Source: CAZRCZ01 sp964598765 (GTDB taxonomy: Bacteria > Sumerlaeota > Sumerlaeia > MVZB01 > JAJFLK01). From it: 64,000 bases of DNA. Below the pieces are notes generated by a model. The model saw only the letters and a program-made list of their open reading frames with translations, was not told where the DNA came from and did no database searches. Location: NCBI GenBank assembly GCA_964598765.1, contig CAZRCZ010000023.1:1-64000 (forward strand), written 5' to 3'. The position numbers were made by a program, and so were the translations under genes. Positions 56,274-64,000 of this stretch are shown here, one piece after another (position 1 is the first letter of the stretch; every line of letters begins with the position of its first letter).

Positions 56274-57062
56274 ATGAGAACCGAAACCTTAACCCTCGAG
56301 GACAAGCCGCTCGTCATCGGCAAAAAGCAATTCCGCAGTCGCCTGTTGGTCGGAACGGGGAAATACCCGTCACTTGAAATCACCGAACAGGCGCTGGAAG
56401 CCTCCGGCGCGGAGATCGTCACCGTCGCGCTTCGACGGATTGACTTCAAGAAACCCGAGGAAAAAGCCCTCATCACGATCCTCGAAGGAAAATACGAAAT
56501 CCTCCCCAACACGGCGGGATGCTACACCAAGGAGGACGCGATCAAGATCGCGCATCTGGCGCGCGAGTTGGAAATCGGCGACCTGCTGAAACTCGAAGTC
56601 CTCGGCGATCCTAAGACACTTCTGCCCGACGTCGTGGCGACGCTTGAAGCAACGCAGGAATTGGTCAAAGAAGGTTTCACGATTCTCGCCTACACCAATG
56701 ACGATCCGATCATGGCAAAAAAATTACAGGACGCCGGCGCGGCGGTCGTCATGCCGCTCGGTTCCCCCATCGGTTCGGGTCAGGGCATCCTCAATCCCAA
56801 CAATATCCGGCTCATCATGGAGGCGTTGGAGGTTCCGGTTATCGTGGACGCCGGAGTGGGAACGGCGTCGGACGTCGCCGTCGCCATGGAAATCGGCATT
56901 GACGGCGTATTGCTTAACACGGCAATTTCCGGCGCGAAAGAACCAATCCGCATGGCCCATGCGATGCGGTTGGCGTGCGAAGCGGGACGACAGGCGTTTC
57001 TGGCAGGACGAATGCCGAAGCGCCGATACGCGAACGCGAGCAGTCCAATTTTGGATTTTTAA
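56274..57062 (+). CDS. thiG: Thiazole synthase
   Basis: 262 residues. Builds the thiazole phosphate of thiamine from deoxyxylulose 5-phosphate, dehydroglycine and ThiS-thiocarboxylate. Schiff-base Lys in LKLEVLGDPKTLLPD; also FRSRLLVGTGKYPSLE, GAEIVTVALRRID, PNTAGCYTKEDA, MPLGSPIGSGQGI, VDAGVGTASDVAVAMEIG, DGVLLNTAISGA. No thiS or thiH/thiO is adjacent and no TPP riboswitch is visible upstream. The MoaD-like gene at 52.4 kb is the only sulfur carrier in view. The hicBA pair follows after 37 bp. Confidence 0.96.
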   Translation: MRTETLTLEDKPLVIGKKQFRSRLLVGTGKYPSLEITEQALEASGAEIVTVALRRIDFKKPEEKALITILEGKYEILPNTAGCYTKEDAIKIAHLARELEIGDLLKLEVLGDPKTLLPDVVATLEATQELVKEGFTILAYTNDDPIMAKKLQDAGAAVVMPLGSPIGSGQGILNPNNIRLIMEALEVPVIVDAGVGTASDVAVAMEIGIDGVLLNTAISGAKEPIRMAHAMRLACEAGRQAFLAGRMPKRRYANASSPILDF

Positions 57063-57099
57063 GGGAAATGAATTAGAATTGGAGGCAAGGAGAAGGACA

Positions 57100-57297
57100 A
57101 TGAAATACAAGGTCGCGTTGTTAAAGTCGGAGGAGGGTTTCAGCGTCTGGACCCCCGGTCTTCCCGGTTGTTGTTCGCAGGGGGAGACGGAAGATGAAGC
57201 GTTGGCCAACATCCGAGAGGCGATCCGGGAATACTTGGACGTGGCGATGACACAACTCGACGGCGCTGAATTGCGCGAGATCGAGGTTGCCGTTTAA
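57100..57297 (+). CDS. hicB: HicB-type antitoxin, module 1
   Basis: 65 residues (MKYKVALLKSEEGFSVWTPG). The partial RNase-H fold of HicB: GFSVWTPGLPGCCSQGETED and EALANIREAIREYLD. DNA-binding domain absent, as in the short HicB class. AGAAGGA precedes the ATG. Precedes hicA by 3 bp on the + strand. Confidence 0.88.
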   Translation: MKYKVALLKSEEGFSVWTPGLPGCCSQGETEDEALANIREAIREYLDVAMTQLDGAELREIEVAV

Positions 57298-57300
57298 CTC

Positions 57301-57513
57301 ATGCCGGAACTTGCGGGCGTCCGGCATTTGCACGCCGTTCGCGCTTTGGAGAAGGCAGGCTTTTGGATTGCGCGGCAAGGGAAGCACATCGTCATGACCG
57401 ATGGAACGCGAACGGTCACGATTCCCCGCCATGATCCCGTCAACGCTTACACGATGGCACGGATCGTGTTGGATGCGGGACTCACGATCAAAGATTTCAA
57501 GAAACGCATTTAG
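57301..57513 (+). CDS. hicA: HicA-type mRNA interferase toxin, module 1
   Basis: 70 residues. Double-stranded-RNA-binding-like fold with the catalytic His in RQGKHIVMTDG and the typical TVTIPRHDPVNAYTMARIVLD segment. HicA cleaves mRNA in a translation-independent way unless bound by HicB. The stop overlaps the folD stop tail-to-tail by 3 bp. Confidence 0.9.
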   Translation: MPELAGVRHLHAVRALEKAGFWIARQGKHIVMTDGTRTVTIPRHDPVNAYTMARIVLDAGLTIKDFKKRI

Positions 57514-58388
57514 AGGTGACGTTCCCAAGAACGCGCCGTGTTGCTCAGCAACATCGCAATCGTCATCGGTCCGACGCCGCCGGGGACGGGCGTGATTGCG
57601 CCCGCCTTTTCCTTGACCGACTCGAAATCCACGTCGCCGACGAGCCGATAGCCGTTGGGAGACGAGGAATCCTCAATGCGGTTGATCCCGACGTCAATGA
57701 CCGTCGCGCCTTCCTTGACCATCTCGGCGGCGACGAAGCGCGGTTTGCCGATGGCGGCGATGAGAATGTCGGCCCGTGAACATTCGGCCTTGAGATCGGC
57801 CGTGCGGGAATGGCAGACCGTCACAGTCGCGTCGCCTCCCGGACCTTTGCGCATGAGCAGAAGCGCCATCGGCGTCCCGACGATGTTGGAGCGTCCCAAA
57901 ACGACGGCTCGTTTTCCGGCGGTCGGGATTTCATGGCGCAAAAGTAGTTCGCGGCATCCGAGCGGCGTGCAGGGAACAAACCCCTCCAGCCCCGAAGCCA
58001 ATCGCCCCATGTTGATCGGGTGAAATCCGTCCACGTCCTTTTCGGGATCAATGCGGAGCGTGACCTCGGTTTCGTCCAGATGTTTGGGAAGCGGTAATTG
58101 GCAAAGGATGCCGTCCATCTTCGGATCGGCGTTCAGTTCGTCAATGATTGCCAGAAGCTTTTCGCGCGTAACATGTGACGGAAGTTCGTGCACGAGCGAA
58201 TGGAATCCCGCTTCGACAGCGGCTTTGCGCTTCCCCCGAACGTAGCTTTGGCTCGCCGGATTCTCGCCGACAATGACGACGGCCAAACCGGGCGGCCGCT
58301 TGCCTTCGGCGCGAGCGTGCCGGACCCGTTCGGCGATTTCATGGTGGATCGCCAGCGCTGTTGCTTTGCCGTCGAGGATTTGCGCCAT
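57510..58388 (-). CDS. folD: Bifunctional methylenetetrahydrofolate dehydrogenase/cyclohydrolase
   Basis: 292 residues. Converts 5,10-methylene-THF to 10-formyl-THF via methenyl-THF, linking glycine cleavage to purine synthesis. Signatures: VGENPASQSYVRGKRKAAVE (YxxxK), DGILCQLPLPKHLDE, DVDGFHPINMGRLASG, PCTPLGCRELL, VLGRSNIVGTPMALLL, DVGINR, PVPGGVGPMTIAMLLSNT. The ATG at 58388 (MAQILDGK) has GGAGG eight bases upstream; earlier ATG/GTG codons overlap the hicA stop. It is transcribed from the module-2 hicBA side. Confidence 0.95.
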   Translation of the reverse strand: MAQILDGKATALAIHHEIAERVRHARAEGKRPPGLAVVIVGENPASQSYVRGKRKAAVEAGFHSLVHELPSHVTREKLLAIIDELNADPKMDGILCQLPLPKHLDETEVTLRIDPEKDVDGFHPINMGRLASGLEGFVPCTPLGCRELLLRHEIPTAGKRAVVLGRSNIVGTPMALLLMRKGPGGDATVTVCHSRTADLKAECSRADILIAAIGKPRFVAAEMVKEGATVIDVGINRIEDSSSPNGYRLVGDVDFESVKEKAGAITPVPGGVGPMTIAMLLSNTARSWERHL

Positions 58389-58405
58389 TCGTTGCGCCTC
58401 CGTCA

Positions 58406-58630
58406 TCACTTGAGCAATTCCAAAAAGGCTTCGACGGTCAGACCCGCATTGCGGATCAATGCTCGAAGCGTGCCGACCGAAAGCTCGCGATGCTGAGGAA
58501 TGGAGAGATTAACCCGCATCTCGGTCTTCACCATGACCAGATGACTACCGACCTGACCCAAAGTGCGCCAACCAGCTTTTTCGAACGCCTTGGCCGCTTC
58601 ACGCCCGGAAATGTTGGCGAGTCGTCCCAT
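58406..58630 (-). CDS. hicA: HicA-type mRNA interferase toxin, module 2
   Basis: 74 residues (MGRLANISGREAAKAFEKAG). Catalytic His in GQVGSHLVMVKTE, followed by LSIPQHRELSVGTLRALI and RNAGLTVEAFLELLK. Second, divergent copy relative to module 1 (they share the fold and the GxHxVM motif but little else), so not a recent duplication. Sits directly upstream of folD on the same strand. Confidence 0.9.
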   Translation of the reverse strand: MGRLANISGREAAKAFEKAGWRTLGQVGSHLVMVKTEMRVNLSIPQHRELSVGTLRALIRNAGLTVEAFLELLK

Positions 58631-58639
58631 GCCGGGAGG

Positions 58640-58855
58640 TTAGACCGCCACAACCACCGTTGGCCGATCTTGCGGATGGGGAGAAGCGGCCAGCGCCTTC
58701 TGATCCTCGGCCCAAAGCCAAGCCGTGATTGCTTCTTTTATATTCTCCATGGCTTCCTTTTCATCCCGTCCTTGGGACACGCAACCCGGCAGGGCGGGAC
58801 ATTCCACGACCAACCACCCGTCCTCGGCTTTTTCAATCGTGACATGAAAGATCAT
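58640..58855 (-). CDS. hicB: HicB-type antitoxin, module 2
   Basis: 71 residues. IFHVTIEKAEDGWLVVECPA, LPGCVSQGRDEKEAMENIKE and AITAWLWAEDQKALAA are the HicB core, more canonical than module 1. Precedes hicA by 9 bp. The C-terminal SPHPQDRPTVVVAV completes the fold. Confidence 0.9.
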   Translation of the reverse strand: MIFHVTIEKAEDGWLVVECPALPGCVSQGRDEKEAMENIKEAITAWLWAEDQKALAASPHPQDRPTVVVAV

Positions 58856-58959
58856 CTCTTTTGCTCCGCTATGAACAACATTTCAAGCTTACCCTAATCC
58901 TATCCCTGAATCTATGGTCTTGCTTGTCTCTAAATCTCATCCGCTGACCACCGACCAAA

Positions 58960-61305
58960 TCAGGTCGAGTGAATCATTCCTTCCAACAGCGCCCGGGCGG
59001 ATTGTTTGGCGCGTTCGCCCATTTCCAACGCGGGACCGACACAGGATGGACAACCTTCCTTGCAAGAGCATCCGCGGGCGACATCGAGCGCGGAGCGCAG
59101 AATTTGTTGATCCATGCCAAACGCCCGCCGCGCCAATCCGATGCCTCCGGGGACGCGGTCGTAAAGATGAAGCGTCGGTAGTTGCGAGAACGGCGCGCGG
59201 ACCATCGGCAGACAGGCCAGATCGCGCGGATCGCTCATCACGTAGAGCGAAATGACGTTGTGGATCAACCAACCCAGTCCCTTTAATCCGCTTCCCAAAT
59301 CAAGTTTTTTTTCTTTGAGCCATGCTTCGGCTTCGGGCCTAAAAGTCCACCACGCCGCTTCGGTTTGAAGGTCATGTTGCGGAAGGACGACGTCGCCGTA
59401 GCCGATGCTTTCGTGCGTCTCGAATTTCACTTTTTTGAATTTCGGGACGGTCGTGGAAACTTTGACCTCGCCGAAACTTCGGGCGAGCAAAGGGTTGAAC
59501 TTTTTGGGGTTATCCTTTTCTTCTTCATCCTTATTCTCCTTTGTGACGATATCCTCTCTCAAGTCCTCATGCAGAACCGCCAGATCGGATTTGCTGATCG
59601 CGTCGGTGTAGTAATCGGCCCTGATTTCGCGTACGTGCGCCTTGCGTTGGTCCCAGTCCAATTTATCCACGTAAAACGTCCGCCCCTGATGAATGTAAAT
59701 CGCCTGCTCGTGGATCAAAACCTGCGCGGAATCGTAATCAATCTCGGCGATGGCTCGTCCTCCGTCGCTCGTATTGTGAACGATGAAATTTTGCGGCGTC
59801 GCCGTGCGGAGCGAAATTTCCTCGGCGGGATACGAGTCGGCGGACCAGTAAGTCCGGCCTCCGGTTCGGCGCGCGATGTTCTCGGCGGCGAAATGATCGA
59901 GCAACGCCGCGGGATGATTCGGACCGAACACCTCATTGTCCTCCATCGGGAGCTCGTGCAGGGCGCATTTCAAATGACCCGCAAGAATTGCGACGTTGTC
60001 GGGATTTAGGATGCCGTGCTCCGGCGACGCGCCGAAGAAATAGTCGGGATGCGACATCAGGAATTGATCGAGCGGCGAGGAACTGGCGACGAGAATCACG
60101 ACGGCGGTTTGAAGCTGGCGTCCCGCGCGGCCCCCTTGTTGCCACGTCGAGGCGATGGTTCCGGGATAGCCGGTGAGAATGGAAACCTGAAGCGATCCGA
60201 TGTCAATGCCGAGTTCAAGCGCGTTGGTGCTGACGACGCCGAGAATTTCTCCGCTCTTGATTCCGGCCTCAATTGCGCGGCGCTCATTCGGAAGATAGCC
60301 GCCGCGATAGGCTTTGATTTTTTCGGGATCACGTCTCATTCGCGTCATGGCGCGTTTGAGATACGACGCCAAAATTTCCACCCGCAGACGCGAGCGCGCG
60401 AAAACAATCGTCTGCAATTCGCGCGCGATGAAGTGCGTCGCCAGTTTCTCCGCCTGTTTGACCGACGACGCGCGAATGCCGAGTTCGCGGTTCACGACCG
60501 GCGGATTGTAAAAAATCATCACGCGCTCGCCGCGCGGCGCGCCGCTGTTGTCAATCAAGCGGAACGGCTCCTCGACCAGCCGCTCGGCCATTTCCTTCGG
60601 ATTGGCGATGGTCGCGGAGCAACAAATGAATTTCGGATTTGAACCGTAGAATTTGCAAATCCGCCGGAGCCGCCGGATCACGTTCCCCATGTGGCTCCCG
60701 AAAATCCCGCGATATTGGTGCATTTCATCAATGACGACCGTCTCAAGATTCTCGAAAAGTTTGATCCATTTCGTATGGTGCGGAAGAATGCCGGAATGAA
60801 GCATGTCGGGATTGGTGACGACGATCTGTCCTGCGGAGCGAATCGCCGCGCGCGCCGAAGCGGGAGTGTCGCCGTCGAAAGTATAGACTTTGATCTCGCG
60901 TCCCATGGCGCGGGTCAGTTCGTAGAGTCCGCCGTATTGATCGTGCGAAAGCGCCTTGGTCGGGAAAAGATAGAGCGCGCGCGATTCGGGATTGGCGACG
61001 AGGCGCTGGAGAACCGGCAGATTGTAGCAGAGCGTCTTGCCCGACGCGGTCGGCGTGACGACGACGACGTTCTCGCCGCGCAAATTCGCCTCAATCGCCT
61101 CGGCCTGATGCGTGTAAAGTTTTTCGATCCCCTGTTTTTTCAGAACCGCGAAAATCGCCGAATCCATCGTCGAGGGCATCGGGGCGAATCGCGCCGGTTG
61201 CGCCGGAAGAATTTTCCAGTCGGCGATATTCCGCGCGAGCGACGGATGTCCTTTGATCTCATTCAGAACGTCATGGATGGAGGTTTGGGCGGGAAGTGTG
61301 GTCAT
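58960..61305 (-). CDS. DEAD/DEAH-box helicase with DUF1998 zinc domain (MrfA/Hrq1-type)
   Basis: 781 residues from MTTLPAQTSIHDVLNE. Superfamily 2 helicase: Q-like LYTHQAEAIEANLRGENVV, Walker A TPTASGKTLCYN, Walker B VIDEMHQYRGIFGSH (DEMH), motif III SATIANPKE, motif V VSTNALELGIDIG and motif VI QQGGRAGRQ. The C-terminal DUF1998 region carries four Cys (CSCKEGCPSCVG), the zinc site of MrfA and Hrq1. B. subtilis MrfA acts in mitomycin-damage repair. A frame extension upstream to 61551 is open but lacks a start with ribosome site. Divergent from the DUF1549/1553 gene. Confidence 0.9.
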   Translation of the reverse strand: MTTLPAQTSIHDVLNEIKGHPSLARNIADWKILPAQPARFAPMPSTMDSAIFAVLKKQGIEKLYTHQAEAIEANLRGENVVVVTPTASGKTLCYNLPVLQRLVANPESRALYLFPTKALSHDQYGGLYELTRAMGREIKVYTFDGDTPASARAAIRSAGQIVVTNPDMLHSGILPHHTKWIKLFENLETVVIDEMHQYRGIFGSHMGNVIRRLRRICKFYGSNPKFICCSATIANPKEMAERLVEEPFRLIDNSGAPRGERVMIFYNPPVVNRELGIRASSVKQAEKLATHFIARELQTIVFARSRLRVEILASYLKRAMTRMRRDPEKIKAYRGGYLPNERRAIEAGIKSGEILGVVSTNALELGIDIGSLQVSILTGYPGTIASTWQQGGRAGRQLQTAVVILVASSSPLDQFLMSHPDYFFGASPEHGILNPDNVAILAGHLKCALHELPMEDNEVFGPNHPAALLDHFAAENIARRTGGRTYWSADSYPAEEISLRTATPQNFIVHNTSDGGRAIAEIDYDSAQVLIHEQAIYIHQGRTFYVDKLDWDQRKAHVREIRADYYTDAISKSDLAVLHEDLREDIVTKENKDEEEKDNPKKFNPLLARSFGEVKVSTTVPKFKKVKFETHESIGYGDVVLPQHDLQTEAAWWTFRPEAEAWLKEKKLDLGSGLKGLGWLIHNVISLYVMSDPRDLACLPMVRAPFSQLPTLHLYDRVPGGIGLARRAFGMDQQILRSALDVARGCSCKEGCPSCVGPALEMGERAKQSARALLEGMIHST

Positions 61306-61528
61306 GGGGCGAATGTCGTTGCGAGCGCGATTCAAAGCCGATTGGCGGCCTTTGGAATTGTAGTGGGAAAGAATGGGCGTGGCTAGAGCGTTTCGATGGG
61401 TATGAAATACTAAGTGTGCGAGAATGTGGAAGGCGCGGAGCGCCCCTCCCACTTTTGGTGATTCGCGGCTTGACCTGCGGATCAAAATGATGGAAGACAT
61501 AGGGGAGTGAGCCGGGGAGGAATGGGCG

Positions 61529-64000
61529 ATGGCGAGTCTTCCGAAATTCAACCGAATGATCTGTTCTTTTATCTTCGTTTTGTGTCCGACATTTCTTTTT
61601 GCCGAAGACCCCGTTCAATTCGCCAAGGACATCTGGCCGATTCTCAAAAGCAAGTGCGTGGAATGTCACGGTCCCGCGAAACATAAATCGGGATTGCGGC
61701 TCGATTCCGCCGAAGCAATCCAAAAAGGGGGAGACACGGGCGCGATATTCATGCAGGGTAATCCCGCCGAAAGCTCGCTCTTCCAACGGATTTCAGCTTC
61801 GCAGGGGGATCCGACGATGATGCCCTCCGGCGGGAAGCGGCTGGAGGACAAGGAAATTGAAATCATCGGGCGATGGATCAAGGAGGGGGCGTCGTTTGGG
61901 GATTGGAAGCAGGAGGTTGCGGGCGCGGAGCCGAAACCGGAATCAAAACCGGAAGCGAGGCCCGAACCCCAAAAAGAACCGGCGCAAACCGCGATCCCGT
62001 CCGATCTCCCGACGCGCAAGATTGAGTTCAACCGCGACGTTCGACCCGTCCTTTCCAACAATTGCTACAAGTGCCACGGTCCGGACAAGAATGCCCGCAA
62101 GGCGAATTTACGATTGGACAGCGTGGAAGAGGCAACGCGCGATTTAGGAAGTGGGAGACGCGCGATTACCGCCAATGATTTAACCAAGAGCGAAGTGGTC
62201 CGCCGGATATTTAGCCCCGATGAAAAGGACAAAATGCCACCGGCGGATTCAGGAAAGCACCTGACCGACGACGAGCGGAAAATTTTGGCGGCGTGGATTC
62301 AGCAGGGAGCCGAATATGAACCACATTGGGCTTACATCCCGCCCAAGCGGGTTGAGCCTCCGGCGGTGTCCGGCTTATCCAATCCGATTGACGCCTTCAT
62401 TCAAACCAAACTGAAGGAAGTGGGACTCAAGCCCTCACCTCAAGCCGATCCGATCACGTTGGCGCGTCGGATCAGTTTCGATCTGACTGGATTGCCTCCC
62501 ACACCCGGGCGGGTTGACGCCTTCGCTAAGAATCCGAGCGACGAGGGGTATTCGGCGTTTGTCGAAGAATTGCTGGCTTCGCCCCATTTCGGCGAGCGGA
62601 TGGCGATTGATTGGCTCGATCAGGTTCGCTATGCCGACAGCAACGGCTATCACTCCGACGAATATCGAAGCATCTGGCCCTACCGCGATTACGTCATCAA
62701 TTCGTTCAACCGCAACAAGCGTTACGACGAGTTCACCATCGAACAATTGGCGGGGGACCTTTTGCCGAACGCGACACGCGAGCAAATCGTGGCGTCGGGA
62801 TTCAATCGCATGAATCAGATTACCGCCGAGGGGGGAGCGCAAGCCAAGGAGTATCGCACGAAATACAACGCCGACCGGGTGCGCGCGGTGGCGAGCGTCT
62901 GGCTCGGCGCGACGATGGGTTGCGCGGAATGTCACGATCACAAGTTCGATCCCTACAAGCAGAGGGATTTCTATGGCATGGCGGCGTTCTTTTCGGACCT
63001 TGAAGAGGACGACGTATTTCCCGGTGAGGACGACTGGGCGCCGCTCTTGCGGCTTCCGAACGAGCGACAAGCGGGACATTTGGCCGCATTGGAAAACCTC
63101 ATCAAGAGTCTCGAAGAAATCCCAAAGACCCCAACTGACGAATTGGCGCAAGGGCAACGGCAATGGGAGTCGGCAATACGAAGCTCGGAACTGGCCTCCT
63201 TTGCGGGATGGTCTCCCTCCCGTCCCGTGACCTTCACTTCGGCAGCGGGATGCGATTTGAAACTGCTGGACGATTTTTCGATCCTCTCTTCCGGCATCAT
63301 TCCGTTTCAGGAAACTTACACGGTCACGCTCGCCACGAACCTGAAAAAGATCACCGGCATCCGGCTTGAGGCGATCAGCGATCCCTCCTTCAAGAAAGGG
63401 GTGACGCGCACCCGCGGGCAATTTTACCTCAATGAATTTGAGGTGGAGGCGTCGGAAAATGGCGCGGTGTCGCATCGTATCGGAATCGCGTCGGCCAAGG
63501 ACGACACCAAGGGGATCGGGCAAGACGCTTCTAAAGCCATTGACGGAGACATGCTGTCCGCGTGGTTTCGCTACCCATCTGAAAAGGACATGCGAAAAAC
63601 CGTCACTGGGATTTTTTCGTTCGCCGAACCGATTGCGGGAGGACCCGGAACGGTATTGACCGTGCGGTTGCGTCATCAAGGGGGCGCGATGTTCGACCGG
63701 ACGGCGTTTGCGCGAATCCGTCTCTTGCTGACAACAGATCCCGCGCCCGCGTTGGATGCAAAACTCGCCCCGCCCGAATACGTCCTGAACGCGCCTGCGG
63801 GAATTGAACGCCCGAAACAAGTGGACGAGACCATCGCCGCTTATTATCGAACCATCGCGCCGGAATTGGAGAGTGTGCGCTCCCAGCTTCAAGAGGCTCG
63901 CGAAAGGCGCGAGAAGTTGCTCAAGGAAATTCCGACGACGCTCGTTTCCAAACACCGCGAGCAACCGCGCATTACGCGCATTCTCCGGCGCGGCAACTGG
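61529..64000 (+). CDS. Planctomycete-type cytochrome c / DUF1549 / DUF1553 protein (cut by window edge)
   Basis: 824 codons inside the window, no stop before the edge. Signal segment (MICSFIFVLCPTFLFAEDPV), then two planctomycete cytochrome-c (PSCyt1) domains: VQFAKDIWPILKSKCVECHG near 30 and IEFNRDVRPVLSNNCYKCHG near 170, joined by a charged Pro/Lys/Glu linker. The DUF1549 (PSCyt2) domain follows (PIDAFIQTKLKEVGLKPSPQ, LARRISFDLTGLPPTPG) with a further heme site GCAECHDHKFDPY, then a carbohydrate-binding-like beta region and a start of the helical segment before DUF1553 (PSD1). GGGGAGG precedes the ATG by 8 nt. Common in Planctomycetota and Verrucomicrobiota; role unproven, thought to be polysaccharide related. 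Starts 223 bp from the helicase gene. Confidence 0.88.
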   Translation, partial: MASLPKFNRMICSFIFVLCPTFLFAEDPVQFAKDIWPILKSKCVECHGPAKHKSGLRLDSAEAIQKGGDTGAIFMQGNPAESSLFQRISASQGDPTMMPSGGKRLEDKEIEIIGRWIKEGASFGDWKQEVAGAEPKPESKPEARPEPQKEPAQTAIPSDLPTRKIEFNRDVRPVLSNNCYKCHGPDKNARKANLRLDSVEEATRDLGSGRRAITANDLTKSEVVRRIFSPDEKDKMPPADSGKHLTDDERKILAAWIQQGAEYEPHWAYIPPKRVEPPAVSGLSNPIDAFIQTKLKEVGLKPSPQADPITLARRISFDLTGLPPTPGRVDAFAKNPSDEGYSAFVEELLASPHFGERMAIDWLDQVRYADSNGYHSDEYRSIWPYRDYVINSFNRNKRYDEFTIEQLAGDLLPNATREQIVASGFNRMNQITAEGGAQAKEYRTKYNADRVRAVASVWLGATMGCAECHDHKFDPYKQRDFYGMAAFFSDLEEDDVFPGEDDWAPLLRLPNERQAGHLAALENLIKSLEEIPKTPTDELAQGQRQWESAIRSSELASFAGWSPSRPVTFTSAAGCDLKLLDDFSILSSGIIPFQETYTVTLATNLKKITGIRLEAISDPSFKKGVTRTRGQFYLNEFEVEASENGAVSHRIGIASAKDDTKGIGQDASKAIDGDMLSAWFRYPSEKDMRKTVTGIFSFAEPIAGGPGTVLTVRLRHQGGAMFDRTAFARIRLLLTTDPAPALDAKLAPPEYVLNAPAGIERPKQVDETIAAYYRTIAPELESVRSQLQEARERREKLLKEIPTTLVSKHREQPRITRILRRGNW

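Noticed and set aside
61529..64000. Right-edge region as a run of small broken genes or pseudogene
   Set aside because: One frame is open from the ATG at 61529 to the window end (824 codons) with continuous family motifs; the small open frames there are shadows.

Overview
The window is about 57% GC, gene dense and entirely bacterial. The cell is Gram-negative in type: there is an outer-membrane beta-barrel protein, a family 9 (heptosyltransferase-like) glycosyltransferase, lipoproteins and many exported proteins. Three traits point to a poorly cultured lineage near the Planctomycetota, Verrucomicrobiota, Sumerlaeota or Hydrogenedentota: a DUF1549/DUF1553 cytochrome protein at the right edge, an exported PQQ-type propeller, and secreted proteins with long Thr-Pro linkers. 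This placement is inference; no rRNA gene is present.

Layout. 1-10 kb: an acyl-CoA dehydrogenase cut by the left edge, pgi, a tightly packed + strand set (YpdA-like flavoprotein, GAF histidine kinase, methylsuccinyl-CoA-dehydrogenase-like enzyme), two copper proteins, gpsA and plsY. 10-26 kb: envelope and surface genes, including an ABC-2-like membrane protein, a GT-C-like protein, a 14-heme cytochrome overlapping a beta-barrel gene, TPR proteins, a GT9 enzyme, a TMTC-like protein, a secreted HExxH metalloprotease, a FimV-like protein and an exported hydrolase. 26.6-30.4 kb: an accessory stretch with an AT-rich orphan gene, a MITE-like element with target-site duplication, a Y1 (RAYT-type) transposase between inverted REP units, a VapBC module between 59-bp direct repeats, and a possible small RNA.

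30.4-40.3 kb: a chain of overlapping genes pdxA-rsmA-TMTC-like-SGNH/TPR, then glmS-TPR and a polytopic His-rich membrane protein. 40.3-49.6 kb: a minus-strand locus with a sigma70-type promoter, tandem glycine riboswitch, intrinsic terminator, then lipA-gcvT-gcvH-gcvPA-gcvPB, followed by a sugar-type ABC transporter. 49.7-64 kb: PQQ propeller, BNR propeller plus MoaD-like protein, a secretin-N-domain protein divergent from NikR, purC, thiG, two HicBA modules converging on folD, an MrfA-type helicase, and the truncated DUF1549/DUF1553 protein.

The most novel signal is a shared C-terminal ending (TPTPN-x-x-R-D/N-W-x-x-Y-E) on three unrelated exported proteins, which looks like an undescribed sorting or anchoring tag. 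The second is the porin-cytochrome pair. The window is also rich in short dispersed inverted repeats, some of which supply a promoter element, a ribosome-binding region or a protein C-terminus to neighbouring genes.
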